Below are positions 8,844 to 18,595 of a stretch of DNA of 64,000 bases, piece by piece (the stretch's first letter is position 1; each line of letters starts with the position of its first letter). The DNA lies in the NCBI GenBank assembly GCA_002354335.1, contig DELI01000019.1, positions 139,946-203,945 on the forward strand. The letters are read 5' to 3'. This stretch comes from Sphingobacterium sp. UBA2700. Its GTDB lineage: Bacteria > Bacteroidota > Bacteroidia > Sphingobacteriales > Sphingobacteriaceae. The notes beneath the pieces were generated by a model. The model was not told the origin of the DNA. It saw nothing but the letters and a program-made list of their open reading frames with translations, and ran no database searches. Made by a program: the position numbers and the translations under genes.

Positions 8844-10535
8844 TTAAAGATTTTGCTTTTTCATTTCCTCCATGGCGTAATTGGCCGCTCTTGCCGTTAA
8901 AGCCATAAAGGTTAGTGAAGGGTTTTGTGTCCCGGTGGAAGTCATAGCTGCACCGTCCGTTACGAATACGTTCTTGCAAAGATGCATCTGATTCCATTTA
9001 TTGAGGATGGAGGTCTTCGGATCATGGCCCATCCTTGCTCCTCCCATTTCGTGGATATCGAGCCCCGGATTCTGCTGACTGTTGTTCTTATAGATATTTT
9101 TGGCGCCAATGTATTCCAACATCTCAGAAGCTTGATTATGGAAGTCCTCCATGCTCTTCTGATCATTGTCGTCATATTGAACTGCCGTGATCAGTTGCGG
9201 CATACCGAACTTATCTTTTTTATCATCGCTTAGACGGACGTGATTGCTCTCTTTCGGGATGGTCTCTCCCTGCATCATCATACCTATCCCCCATCCGCCA
9301 ACCTCGGTTAAACTATCTTTGAAATCTGCGCCTACCTGCATTTCGGAGGGCGTCCCGCGGCGGCGATAGGCCGAAAAGAAGGAAGCATAGCCACGTAGGA
9401 AGTCTGTTTCTTGTTTTTTGACATTCCGGAAATTAGGAATGATAGGCTGCGTCGGTCTCCGCCCATAGTAATATTGGTCTTCGAAGCCCTCGATACTCCC
9501 ACCTACGCTTCCTAAATAGTTGTGGAAGGCGATGTATTTACCTAAGACACCACTGTCATTGCCTAAGCCGTTCGGGAAACGAGCGGACTTGGAGTTCAAC
9601 AGGATGAGATTGCTCGCCAGGGCAGATGCATTCAGGAAGATCACCTTGGCTTTATATTCAGTCGATTCGAGGGTCTCAGCGTCAATGACACGTACGCCGG
9701 AGGCCTTCTGCGTATTTTCATCATAAAGAATGGACTCCACGATAGCATTCGGTTTTAAGGTCATATTGCCTGTTTTCTGTGCCCAAGGGAGCGTGGAAGC
9801 ATTCGAGCTAAAATATCCTCCAAATGGACAGCCGCGCTGACACATAGTCCTATTTTGGCATTGTGTCCTTCCCTGTTGAATATGTATAGGTTGGGGCGAT
9901 GAAATATGCGCACAGCGTCCTGAAATAACTTGCCGGTCTGGATATTTAGCAGGGAGTTTCTGCTGAATCATTTTTTCGACAGCGTTAAGGTCGAATGCAG
10001 GAAGAAACTCGCCATCGGGCATTGCAGCATTGCCATCACGATTGCCAGAGACGCCGATAAACTTCTCGACGTAGCTATACCAAGGGGCAATATCCTTATA
10101 ACGTATCGGCCAGTCTACCGCAAAGCCATCACGGGCGGGCCCATCGAAATCAAAATCGCTCCAACGCTGTACTTGTCGCGCCCAGGTCAATGACTTGCCA
10201 CCAACCTGATAGCTCCGAATCCAGTCAAATGGATGCTCTTGTATGTATTCTTGATCTTTGTCTTTCGTAAAGAAATGCATGGCATCTTCTCGGAAGGCAT
10301 AGCATTTTGAGGCAATAGGATTCTCTTGACGAACCGCATTACTAAGGGCATTATGATGTTCGAATTGCCAATAATCTGTAAAGGCCGTTGGATAATCTTT
10401 GATGTGCTTAACGTCTCTACCCCGTTCTAGAACCAGCGTTTTGAATCCCTTTTCGCAGAATTCTTTCGCTGCCCATCCTCCGGAAATACCCGAGCCAATG
10501 ACAATTACATCAAACTGATTTGTTTCAGACTTCAT
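8844..10535 (-). CDS. GMC-family FAD-dependent oxidoreductase
   Basis: This 563-residue flavoprotein has the Rossmann FAD motif at the N-terminus (VIVIGSGISGGWAAKEF, about residues 10-26, then LVLERGRD) and the GMC C-terminal domain (HEMGGARMGHDP and the closing TGTQNPSLTFMALTARA). The family oxidises alcohols, sugars or sugar acids; the segment resembles gluconate/glucose dehydrogenase flavoprotein subunits. No signal peptide and no small gluconate-dehydrogenase subunit lie next to it, so the substrate and electron acceptor are unknown. A Cys-rich stretch (CQNRTMCQRGCPFG, near 230) may bind a cofactor. It stands alone on the minus strand. Confidence 0.85.
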   Translation of the reverse strand: MKSETNQFDVIVIGSGISGGWAAKEFCEKGFKTLVLERGRDVKHIKDYPTAFTDYWQFEHHNALSNAVRQENPIASKCYAFREDAMHFFTKDKDQEYIQEHPFDWIRSYQVGGKSLTWARQVQRWSDFDFDGPARDGFAVDWPIRYKDIAPWYSYVEKFIGVSGNRDGNAAMPDGEFLPAFDLNAVEKMIQQKLPAKYPDRQVISGRCAHISSPQPIHIQQGRTQCQNRTMCQRGCPFGGYFSSNASTLPWAQKTGNMTLKPNAIVESILYDENTQKASGVRVIDAETLESTEYKAKVIFLNASALASNLILLNSKSARFPNGLGNDSGVLGKYIAFHNYLGSVGGSIEGFEDQYYYGRRPTQPIIPNFRNVKKQETDFLRGYASFFSAYRRRGTPSEMQVGADFKDSLTEVGGWGIGMMMQGETIPKESNHVRLSDDKKDKFGMPQLITAVQYDDNDQKSMEDFHNQASEMLEYIGAKNIYKNNSQQNPGLDIHEMGGARMGHDPKTSILNKWNQMHLCKNVFVTDGAAMTSTGTQNPSLTFMALTARAANYAMEEMKKQNL

Positions 10536-10791
10536 GCTATTTTTCGATAGATTGATAATGGAAAGAATCCATTAGTTGATTTTGGTTGTAAACCGCAATT
10601 TACGAAAGACTAGGCATATTAATTAGGTTTTTGTGCGATTGAATTAATAATGTTATTTTGTAAGACTAGATATGATAAACATTGATATTCTTATCCTATT
10701 GTGCCAATTGTTTTTAATGTTTCTAAATAATTTATTATGCATGCATAGTATAGTCGGTTTTTTTATCTTTGTTATACCTAATTTGTAAACT

Positions 10792-12084
10792 ATGATAGGT
10801 CAGATATTGTTCGGCGTCTTCTTAATAGCGTCTCTCATTCTATTCTTCATCAATGCGAAAAAGATTTACCGCAACATTAAGTTGGGCAAGTCGGTCAATC
10901 GTTTTGATCGGCCTTCGGAGCGATTGAAGACGATGCTCTTAGTCGCTTTTGGTCAGAAAAAGATGTTTAAGCGACCGATTCCAGCATTGCTACACTTGTT
11001 TGTATATGTTGGGTTCTGTATTATCAACATCGAGATGTTGGAGATCGTGATTGATGGGCTATTCGGTACACACCGGGTATTCTCCTTCATGGGCGGCTTT
11101 TACAACTTCCTGATCTATGCATTCGAGCTATTGGCATTTTCCGTTTTATTAGGCTGTGTGATCTTCTTTATTCGCAGAAACTTCTTAAAACTGAAGCGCT
11201 TAAATCAGTCGGAATTAAATAACTGGCCAAAAACGGATGCAAACCTGATCCTGACTGCGGAGATCTTATTAATGGCGGCTTTCTTGTTCATGAATGCTGC
11301 AGATCAAAAGCTTCAGGCACTAGGCGCAGAGCATTATCATATTGCTGGTGCTTTTCCAGTGAGTTCTTATTTAGTCAATCTATTGCCCAATGAGGTCAGT
11401 AGTTTGATATTGATCGAGCGTTTTTGCTGGTGGTTCCATATCATCGGAGTATTTGCGTTCTTGAATTACTTACCGATCTCTAAACACTTGCATATCCTTC
11501 TTGCATTCCCTAACACGTATTTTACACGCTTGGAACCCAAAGGAAAGTTCGATAATATGCCTTCAGTAACCGAAGAAGTGAAGGTGATGTTGGATCCGTC
11601 GCTCCCTCCTCCTACTGGCGAAGCTAGCCGTTTCGGTGTGAAAGATGCATTGGATTTAACCTGGAAAAACTTACTGGACGCTTACACCTGTACGGAATGC
11701 GGACGTTGTACATCTTCATGTCCGGCAAACATCACAGGGAAGCTATTATCACCCCGTAAGATCATGATGGACACCAGAGACCGTATTGAGGAAATTGGAA
11801 AGAACATCGATAAGAATGGAAGCTTCCAGGACGATGGAAAGGCTTTATTAGACAATTACATAACTAGGGAGGAAATATGGGCTTGTACAAGCTGTAATGC
11901 TTGTGTGGAGCAATGTCCAGTCAACATCAACCCGCTCGAGATCATTATTGGCTTGAGACAGTATGCGGTGATGGAAGAATCACAAGCACCATCGAGTGTA
12001 AACAATATGCTTTCGAATTTGGAGAACAACGGCGCGCCTTGGAAATATTCACAGGCTGACCGCGCTAATTGGACAAATCAATAA
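10792..12084 (+). CDS. Membrane-anchored 4Fe-4S protein, HdrC/GlpC-like
   Basis: This 430-residue protein has four to five membrane helices in the first 230 residues, similar to the cytochrome b-like part of HdrE/NarI-type proteins. Two 4Fe-4S motifs follow: CTECGRCTSSCP near 300 and CTSCNACVEQCP near 365. Such proteins pass electrons between the quinone pool and a CCG-domain partner. The partner is the next gene, 12 bases downstream. A TATCTTTG box lies at 10764-10771, but no clear -33 box is seen. The physiological electron donor is not evident from the neighbourhood. Confidence 0.85.
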   Translation: MIGQILFGVFLIASLILFFINAKKIYRNIKLGKSVNRFDRPSERLKTMLLVAFGQKKMFKRPIPALLHLFVYVGFCIINIEMLEIVIDGLFGTHRVFSFMGGFYNFLIYAFELLAFSVLLGCVIFFIRRNFLKLKRLNQSELNNWPKTDANLILTAEILLMAAFLFMNAADQKLQALGAEHYHIAGAFPVSSYLVNLLPNEVSSLILIERFCWWFHIIGVFAFLNYLPISKHLHILLAFPNTYFTRLEPKGKFDNMPSVTEEVKVMLDPSLPPPTGEASRFGVKDALDLTWKNLLDAYTCTECGRCTSSCPANITGKLLSPRKIMMDTRDRIEEIGKNIDKNGSFQDDGKALLDNYITREEIWACTSCNACVEQCPVNINPLEIIIGLRQYAVMEESQAPSSVNNMLSNLENNGAPWKYSQADRANWTNQ

Positions 12085-12096
12085 GAAGAATTTAAC

Positions 12097-12891
12097 ATGG
12101 AAAATAATATACATATCCCTACGGTCGCTGAGTTATTAGCAAAAGGCGAATCACCGGACTTATTGTTCTGGGTTGGATGTGCGGGTAGCTTCGATGAGCG
12201 CGCTCAACGGATTACGAGAGACATCTGTAAGATTTTACATCATGTGGGTATTAAATATGCTATCCTCGGAACGGAAGAGAGCTGCACGGGCGATCCTGCA
12301 AAGCGCGCGGGCAATGAGTTCTTATTCCAAATGCAGGCCATGATGAATATTGATCTGTTGAATGGCTATGAGATTAAAAAGATCGTTACAGCATGTCCAC
12401 ATTGCTTTAATACATTAAAGAACGAGTATCCTAGTTTGGGCGGTAATTATGAGGTTATTCACCATTCCCAGCTTATACAATCGTTGATTGATGAAGGAAA
12501 ACTAAAGCCTGCCGATGGGCATGAGTTCAAAGGAAAGAAAATTACATTTCATGACCCTTGCTATTTAGGCCGTGCGAATGATGTATATGAGGCCCCTAGA
12601 AGAGCACTGGAGGTATTGGATGCTGACTTGGTCGAATTGAAGCGTTGCAAGTCTAATGGGCTTTGCTGTGGTGCTGGTGGTGCACAAATGTTTAAAGAGC
12701 CGGAGAAAGGCGATAAAGATGTCAATGTAGAACGTATCGAGGACGTCATAGAAAGTCAGGCATCGGTGGTAGCTGCAGCTTGTCCATTCTGTATGACGAT
12801 GTTGCGCGACGGCGTCAAGGTTAAAGAAAAAGAACAAGAAATTCAAGTCTTGGATATTGCGGAGATTACCGTCAAAGCAAATAAGATCTAA
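12097..12891 (+). CDS. CCG-domain (HdrB/LutA-like) heterodisulfide-reductase-type protein
   Basis: This 264-residue soluble protein has two cysteine-rich CCG repeats. The first uses VGCAGSF, SCTGDPA and TACPHCFN; the second uses FHDPCYLGR, LCCGAGGAQM and AACPFCMTM. These domains bind a non-cubane or 4Fe-4S cluster and act in thiol-disulfide or lactate/glycerol-3-phosphate electron transfer. It is almost certainly the partner of the membrane Fe-S protein just upstream. The substrate is not known. A terminator follows 20 bases after the stop. Confidence 0.85.
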   Translation: MENNIHIPTVAELLAKGESPDLLFWVGCAGSFDERAQRITRDICKILHHVGIKYAILGTEESCTGDPAKRAGNEFLFQMQAMMNIDLLNGYEIKKIVTACPHCFNTLKNEYPSLGGNYEVIHHSQLIQSLIDEGKLKPADGHEFKGKKITFHDPCYLGRANDVYEAPRRALEVLDADLVELKRCKSNGLCCGAGGAQMFKEPEKGDKDVNVERIEDVIESQASVVAAACPFCMTMLRDGVKVKEKEQEIQVLDIAEITVKANKI

Positions 12892-12907
12892 GATAGATCG
12901 CATAATG

Positions 12908-12938
12908 AAAAAGCCTTGCACGATGCAAGGCTTTTTTA
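12908..12938. terminator. Bidirectional terminator
   Basis: The 10-bp stem AAGCCTTGCA / TGCAAGGCTT (12911-12920, 12924-12933) is flanked by A- and T-runs. It ends the plus-strand Fe-S operon and the minus-strand tRNA-Leu. Confidence 0.85.
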
Positions 12939-12949
12939 TTGCTTTGGAG

Positions 12950-13033
12950 TACCTAGGAGCAGATTCGAACTGCCATGCCCATTCAGGCGCCACCCCCTCA
13001 AGATGGTGCGTCTACCAATTTCGCCACCTAGGT
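12950..13033 (-). tRNA. tRNA-Leu (anticodon GAG)
   Basis: On the minus strand an 84-base class II tRNA can be folded: acceptor ACCTAGG with CCTAGGT, D-arm GGCGAAATTGGTAGACGC, anticodon loop TTGAGGG giving GAG, a long variable arm, and T-arm GGCAGTTCGAATCTGC. The discriminator is A. CCA is not encoded; the DNA continues CTC. The anticodon reads CUC-type Leu codons. Confidence 0.93.
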
Positions 13034-13088
13034 ATCTATACCGCAAAAATAGAATTATTTTCGATACTTACAACGATTGTGATCTGTA

Positions 13089-13967
13089 TTATTTCTTGAA
13101 ATTTTTATTGATTAAGGTTTGGATTATTCCATCCGCTAGACCAATCCTTGGGGCTGTAATATTTTTCAGATGTCCCACCTTCATGATAGTTAAAAATATC
13201 TCAGCTGCCGGAATAATAACATCGGCACGGTCTTGCTTCAGTTCCAGGATGTTAATACGATCCTTTAATGAATAAGAATTCAAGTAGACATACAGTGCTT
13301 TCAGTTTCGCGTAGGAAATAGGCTTATCGGCTTTCTCATTCGCAAGTCGCGACAGTTTATTGATGTTTCCTCCGGAACCTATTCCGTATATGTTCTTATA
13401 AGATTTGGTGATATCCTTCACCCAGCGCTTCATATCATCCCATGTGTCTGGAGAATCCTGGTTATCGAGAATACGGATTGTCCCTAAGTTAAATGATCTG
13501 GATGCGACAAGGTCGCCATTTGCAAACAAGGAGATCTCGGTACTACCACCGCCTACGTCGATATATAGATAGACTTTATTGCGATCCATCGCCGTTTGGC
13601 CATGCACGTTGTAGATAATCTGTGCTTCTACGCCTCCATCAATAATCTGAATATCTATTCCTGCCTTTTTACATGCTGCGACCACATCTGGACCATTATC
13701 AGCATCGCGCATCGCTGAAGTAGCACAAGCCATATAGTCCGATACACGATATACATCCATCAGATTTCGGAAAGCACTCATGGTTTTCACCATGCTTTCA
13801 AATTTGCCCTCAGAAATATGTCGATGTATAAACGCGTCGTCGCCAAGGCGTAATGGCACGCGTAATAAGGTGTTTTTACTGAAAACTATTTCGTTTTCTC
13901 TTTCAATGATATCGGCAATTAACAACCGGACGGCGTTTGAACCAATATCTATAGCAGCATATCTCAC
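13089..13967 (-). CDS. Ppx/GppA-family phosphatase
   Basis: This 292-residue protein has the ASKHA fold opening AAIDIGSNAVRLLIADI and the phosphate-binding block YIDVGGGSTEISLF near residue 135. The family hydrolyses polyphosphate or pppGpp. The length matches the short two-domain form without the C-terminal HD domain of E. coli Ppx. No polyphosphate kinase gene lies alongside. It is transcribed alone, with the tRNA-Leu downstream. Exopolyphosphatase activity is the likelier role in Bacteroidota but is not decided by sequence. Confidence 0.88.
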   Translation of the reverse strand: MRYAAIDIGSNAVRLLIADIIERENEIVFSKNTLLRVPLRLGDDAFIHRHISEGKFESMVKTMSAFRNLMDVYRVSDYMACATSAMRDADNGPDVVAACKKAGIDIQIIDGGVEAQIIYNVHGQTAMDRNKVYLYIDVGGGSTEISLFANGDLVASRSFNLGTIRILDNQDSPDTWDDMKRWVKDITKSYKNIYGIGSGGNINKLSRLANEKADKPISYAKLKALYVYLNSYSLKDRINILELKQDRADVIIPAAEIFLTIMKVGHLKNITAPRIGLADGIIQTLINKNFKK

Positions 13968-14042
13968 GTTAGTATATTTGAATTAACGACAATTTTAGTT
14001 ATCCTAAATTAACTGTATGTAAACTTAATATTAAATAGTTAG

Positions 14043-15065
14043 TTATTTACTAGGTTCTAGTACTTCTAATTGCCAAATTATTTGATCTTTATTAACAAAG
14101 TACGGCTTGTTATTTCGAATAGCCTCATAGACTTCATCAAATAAGGACATATACAGCCCTCTTTCCGAAGGAATTAATGCTGTTTGAAGCTCTTTTAAGT
14201 CGTTCTCAAAAGTTAAAAGTCCTTCTTTGTTTTCTGGCTCCAGGCCGAAGTCTGCTTCGAGTGGCGACTTGCCTGCTAATAGTTGTGATTCTTGTGTATC
14301 CGTGCGATCTTTGACAAAGCTTCCTTTTGTACCATGGAGCACAAAGCTTGCCTGCGGATTAGCGACCAAAAGACTAGTCGTAATAAATACATTTAGTCCA
14401 CCGGAATAATTTAAGATAATGCTTCCATAATCATCCACCAACGAGTTCTCACGGAAGGTGCCCTTGATCTTCGTCATGGACTTAGGTCTTCCGAACAGAG
14501 CAATCACCTGGTCTAGTAAATGAGACCCTAAGTCGTACAATATACCCGAGGCAGGTTGTTTCTTCTCTTTAAAGGCTTTGACACCGATACTAGGTTTAAA
14601 CCTATCAAATCGGATATGAAGCTCTATCGGACGGCCTACACTTTCTTCTTGAATTATTTTCTTTAGGGATTGATAATCCGAATCAAAGCGACGATTATGA
14701 TATGGAAGGAGTAGTTTTCCGTATTCTTCAGCAAGTTCAAATAGCTTGGCCGCTTCCCTTGCTGTAGGGGCTACAGGTTTTTCAATCAACACATGCTTGC
14801 CAGCTTTCAAAGCCTTCTCGGCAAATGCCACATGCGTATCGTTGGGAGTATTGACCACCACCAGTTCAATTTCCGGGTCGTTGAGCAGCTCATCGATGGA
14901 ATTATAACTGATGATATCGGGGTAATCAAGCTGTGCGTTTTTCTTGGATCTTTCGACTACAGCTTTCAATTTGAAGCGAGGGTTAGCCCCTATAAACGGC
15001 GCATGGAATATCCTTCCGGACATTCCATACGACATTATACCTGTTATTATTTGCTGATTCAGCAT
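14043..15065 (-). CDS. Gfo/Idh/MocA-family oxidoreductase
   Basis: This NAD(P)-dependent dehydrogenase family acts mostly on sugars and cyclitols. About 340 residues show the N-terminal nucleotide-binding strand (ITGIMSYGMSGRIFHAP), VVVNTPNDTHVAFAEKALKAGKHVLIEKP near 70-100, and the C-terminal substrate domain with GSHLLDQVIALFG. The frame also opens at a TTG at 15071, but the ATG at 15065 is preferred. It starts 11 bases after the stop of the upstream lipoprotein gene, so they may share a transcript. Substrate unknown. Confidence 0.85.
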   Translation of the reverse strand: MLNQQIITGIMSYGMSGRIFHAPFIGANPRFKLKAVVERSKKNAQLDYPDIISYNSIDELLNDPEIELVVVNTPNDTHVAFAEKALKAGKHVLIEKPVAPTAREAAKLFELAEEYGKLLLPYHNRRFDSDYQSLKKIIQEESVGRPIELHIRFDRFKPSIGVKAFKEKKQPASGILYDLGSHLLDQVIALFGRPKSMTKIKGTFRENSLVDDYGSIILNYSGGLNVFITTSLLVANPQASFVLHGTKGSFVKDRTDTQESQLLAGKSPLEADFGLEPENKEGLLTFENDLKELQTALIPSERGLYMSLFDEVYEAIRNNKPYFVNKDQIIWQLEVLEPSK

Positions 15066-15076
15066 AGGCAATATGC

Positions 15077-15688
15077 TTAGTGATGCGCGTGCTCTTCTTT
15101 ACCACCTGCTGCTTTGTAAAGCTCAGCGATAGTTTCAGATTTTGCTACGGCGTAATCTCTTAATTCTTTGTTTGTATTGCGTGACATTCTTCTGAAGTGC
15201 TCTTTAACCACTGCAATTTGGTGTTGGATGTGGTGTAAATAAGCTTCATCCGAGTAAACCTCAGCGTGGCGAGCAAGCTCAACCGGCGCTGCTGTTGCAA
15301 CTGAGTCTGGCGTTGCGGTATCCTCTTCTACTGCTACAGTAGTCGTTGCTTCCGAAGCCGCAGTATATTGCTCAGCACCTAGGATTGGGAAATCTACGTG
15401 GAATTTCGTTGCTAATGAGTCTAGTTGTGGCAACATCTCTCCGAAAACCTTTGCTACTTTTCCTGCAACCTCTTTAGCTTGCGCTGACCCTACAGTTTCA
15501 ACATGTTTAGAATAGGAAGCCTCATAAGGAGCGATGGTTCCTACCTGTCTGAAAAAAGCATAAGCATCACCATCAACCAATGTCGTATGTGTATATTTCA
15601 ATTGGTTCTCATCTGCGGTTTTAAACACGCAAGATGACAATGAAGTACTTGCTAAAACTGCTGCAACAAATAATGTATTTAATTTCAT
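15077..15688 (-). CDS. Putative lipoprotein, DUF4142-like
   Basis: The ATG at 15688 gives a lipoprotein signal (MKLNTLFVAAVLASTSLSSC) with the lipid-attachment Cys at residue 20; a longer frame to 15766 would hide it. The 203-residue product is mostly helical. An Ala/Thr/Val-rich low-complexity insert lies in the middle (about 100-130), and the C-terminal block with HHIQHQIAVVKEHFRRM resembles the DUF4142 family of predicted periplasmic lipoproteins. The end is His-rich (EEHAHH), which could bind metal. Function unknown. Gfo/Idh follows closely on the same strand. Confidence 0.65.
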   Translation of the reverse strand: MKLNTLFVAAVLASTSLSSCVFKTADENQLKYTHTTLVDGDAYAFFRQVGTIAPYEASYSKHVETVGSAQAKEVAGKVAKVFGEMLPQLDSLATKFHVDFPILGAEQYTAASEATTTVAVEEDTATPDSVATAAPVELARHAEVYSDEAYLHHIQHQIAVVKEHFRRMSRNTNKELRDYAVAKSETIAELYKAAGGKEEHAHH

Positions 15689-15778
15689 CGCTTTATAATA
15701 TTTTAAAAACACACAAAAATAAAAAAATATCGCTATTAAGACGTATAAATTCCTATTTTCATGCAATTCAAAATCATT

Positions 15779-18355
15779 CTATGCCAAATTACGTCCCGCA
15801 TTGACAACACCGTAGATGGTTCGACCGATTAATTTCCGATAAACGTCCGCTTTTTTATCATCCAATTTATTGCTTTCCAATTTTCGGATCGCGTAATGCT
15901 GAATAATTAATAAAGGAAGAATGATCTTCTCACGTTCGCAAATGGAAGCTTTCTCTACGGGATAGTTTTCCATCAACTCAGTCATCCCCGTCAGTTTCAG
16001 TAAATATTCCTTCGTACGATCAAACTCGTCTTTCAACATTCTCCAAAATTCACCGAAATCAGGATCATCCTGCATATAGGAGGTGATGTTGAAGTTGGAC
16101 TTGGTCATGGACATCATACAGTTGTCAATAATGGTATTGAACATCCCGGAGGTTTCATACAGATTTTTCACATAAGACCACATGTTGTTATCCTCGGCCC
16201 ACTGTAAAGCAGTTCCCACCCCGTAGAATCCTGGAATATTTTGTTTCAACTGACTCCAAGCAGTCACGAAACTGATCGCTCTCAAATCTTCTAAGCGTAA
16301 TTCTTTATCCGAATTACGTTTTACCGGGCGACTGCTGATATTGATCGATGCCAAACTCTTCAAAGGACTCAACGTCTCAAGATATTTTAAAAACTTCGGA
16401 TGCTTTCTCAACGACAAAAACTTCTTGTGACTTTCAGCAGCCATCTGATCGATCACCTTCTTTTGCTTCGCAGTCAATGTATCGCCTTCTTTCTGACGTA
16501 GATCGGAAACAATTCCCGCGTGCAATAACTGCTCGATGTTATACTTCGCAGTATCTAAGGAACCGTATTGCGAGCTGATTGTCTGTCCCTGAATAGTCAA
16601 TTGGATATGGTTGTTTTCAATTTCCTTACCCATAGAAGCGTAGAAACGTTGTGTTTTACCACCACCACGCGCCGGAGGGCCACCACGCCCGTCAAAGAAT
16701 ACCAAATCAACATCGAACTCTCTGGAAATAGCGGTTAGTTCGATCTTCGCTCTATAGATAGACCAGTTTGCCATTAAATAGCCACCGTCTTTGGTACTGT
16801 CTGAAAAGCCCAACATGATGGTTTGCTTATTTCCGCGTTTCTTCAAATGCGCGGCATACGCCTTATTCGAATATAGGCTTCGCATCACATCCGCAGCGCG
16901 AGAGAGGTCATCAACTGTCTCGAACAATGGCACAAAGTCCATCGTCAAGTCCGTTTTCGACCAGCCTTGCCATAGGAAGAGTTGCATTAAACCTAGTATA
17001 TCAGAAGCCTGCTGGCAATTTGAAATGATAAATCGTTGAACCGCACGCTCCGATCCAGACTCTTGGATCTGCTTGATTAGGCGAATCACTTTAAGTGTAT
17101 CCTCGACTAAAGGCGCCGGAACATCCGCTATCGCAAGGTCTTTCTCTGTAAAAGCAATTGCTTGCTCCTTTGCATCCTCATCATCTCCGATTTCTTTGAT
17201 ATCAATTCCTGTTTCTTTTGGATATTGTGTCAGCAACCAATTGAAGGTCTCCCGCAGCACGCTGCTATCCTGGCGAATATCTAATGTCGTAAAGAAACAG
17301 CCAAAGGTTTGCACCTTACGGATCAAATCCTCCACAATCTCTACAAATAGTCCATCGTGCGTTTCTAGGAGCACGCGCTTAACCTCTTTCAGGTTGAACA
17401 GGATCTCGTCTGTTATATCCTCCGGATTTTCTTTCGGGTTGAAACTGTTTTCATACAATAGCTCCTGCAGTGCATCCAGATAGGTCTCCACGCCACGGAA
17501 AGTAATTCTACGTTTTACGATTCTGAAGTCACGGTAGTAACAACGGAAAAGAATCGTGCGAAGCAAGGTTGCCACGCGCTTCGTGCTTTCCCAGGTTACA
17601 TTCGGATTGCCATCACGATCTCCACCTGGCCAGAAGCCAAGTTCAACAATCTGACTGGTCTCCGCGCTTGATATTTCCAATTCGTCATCAATCTTCGACT
17701 GTATCTCCGAAGCCACACGATAGAAAACATTCTCCAGATACCAAGCTAAACTGATCGCCTCGTCTACCGGTGTTGGCTTCAATTTATTGATGAATGGAGT
17801 TTTACCCAACTGTTGCAACAGTAGGTGAATATTAGGGATATCATTTAGCTTCAACAACTCAATCAGGTCATTGATGATCGATAATACAGGTCCTGGATAG
17901 AATTGCGTAGGATGAGCCGTAAGTACCAGGCGCACCGACATGTCTTTTAGACGCTGAATCACTTGTTTCTTCGTCTCCGGATTCGATTGTGCTAATCGGA
18001 ACACGGAATCCAAACCAGCAGTTTCATCAGATTTACCAACGGCCTTAAATGCCGAGTCTTCCACGGCATCGAACAATACCACTTGGCGCTCAATATATTG
18101 CACAATACGGAATAATAGATCTAAGCGATCATCTTCTTGAACATATTGTTCATATTGACCGAAAAAACTATCGATTATAACTTCGGGAGTTAACTTCTCT
18201 TCCACACCCTTTTCACAATGGGTTGTAAAGAATGGAAGAATAGTCCCCGTGTGTTTCACACGTTGGAACGGCAATGTAAGAAACAAACTTTTATACAAAT
18301 CGAAACGCGTCAGCACCTCGTTTTGAAAAGCTGCTTTTTTCTGGCTTAATCTCAT
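15779..18355 (-). CDS. ppc: Phosphoenolpyruvate carboxylase
   Basis: This anaplerotic enzyme fixes bicarbonate onto PEP to form oxaloacetate. The 858-residue protein contains the catalytic His block LTAHPTQFYPGP near 150, the FWPGGDRDGNPNVT block near 240, the catalytic FFDGRGGPPARGGG near 555, and the C-terminal NAGRNLA (a variant of the usual NTG ending). The length is slightly below the 880-930 of many homologues but all main motifs are present. It faces divergently from the FUSC gene across a 240-bp AT-rich spacer. Confidence 0.95.
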   Translation of the reverse strand: MRLSQKKAAFQNEVLTRFDLYKSLFLTLPFQRVKHTGTILPFFTTHCEKGVEEKLTPEVIIDSFFGQYEQYVQEDDRLDLLFRIVQYIERQVVLFDAVEDSAFKAVGKSDETAGLDSVFRLAQSNPETKKQVIQRLKDMSVRLVLTAHPTQFYPGPVLSIINDLIELLKLNDIPNIHLLLQQLGKTPFINKLKPTPVDEAISLAWYLENVFYRVASEIQSKIDDELEISSAETSQIVELGFWPGGDRDGNPNVTWESTKRVATLLRTILFRCYYRDFRIVKRRITFRGVETYLDALQELLYENSFNPKENPEDITDEILFNLKEVKRVLLETHDGLFVEIVEDLIRKVQTFGCFFTTLDIRQDSSVLRETFNWLLTQYPKETGIDIKEIGDDEDAKEQAIAFTEKDLAIADVPAPLVEDTLKVIRLIKQIQESGSERAVQRFIISNCQQASDILGLMQLFLWQGWSKTDLTMDFVPLFETVDDLSRAADVMRSLYSNKAYAAHLKKRGNKQTIMLGFSDSTKDGGYLMANWSIYRAKIELTAISREFDVDLVFFDGRGGPPARGGGKTQRFYASMGKEIENNHIQLTIQGQTISSQYGSLDTAKYNIEQLLHAGIVSDLRQKEGDTLTAKQKKVIDQMAAESHKKFLSLRKHPKFLKYLETLSPLKSLASINISSRPVKRNSDKELRLEDLRAISFVTAWSQLKQNIPGFYGVGTALQWAEDNNMWSYVKNLYETSGMFNTIIDNCMMSMTKSNFNITSYMQDDPDFGEFWRMLKDEFDRTKEYLLKLTGMTELMENYPVEKASICEREKIILPLLIIQHYAIRKLESNKLDDKKADVYRKLIGRTIYGVVNAGRNLA

Positions 18356-18556
18356 AATTAAAACAAAAGTAATTTTATAGATATTCCCTGAGGATGGTCA
18401 GTGAATTACAAATATATAATTTTTATATAAAAAAGCTTATTTATTTACAATTTTAATATTCCATTCAAACATATGTTGATATTTCAGTAAATGTTATTTC
18501 TTTTCAATTTTAATTTACGAAAATCTTGGACTTAAAAAATTACTTCGCTAAAAACC

Positions 18557-18585
18557 TTTGAATCAGGATTCCTTCCTTATATTTG
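18557..18585 (+). promoter_or_regulatory. Bacteroidota-type promoter of the FUSC gene
   Basis: A TTTG box (18557-18560) and a TATATTTG box (18578-18585) are separated by 17 bases, matching the Bacteroidota -33/-7 consensus TTTG / TAnnTTTG. The start codon follows at 18596, so the leader is very short. Confidence 0.65.
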
Positions 18586-18595
18586 TCGTATTACG

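Noticed and set aside
8844..10535. Gluconate 2-dehydrogenase operon
   Set aside because: The flavoprotein fits the superfamily, but neither the small subunit nor a cytochrome subunit gene is adjacent.
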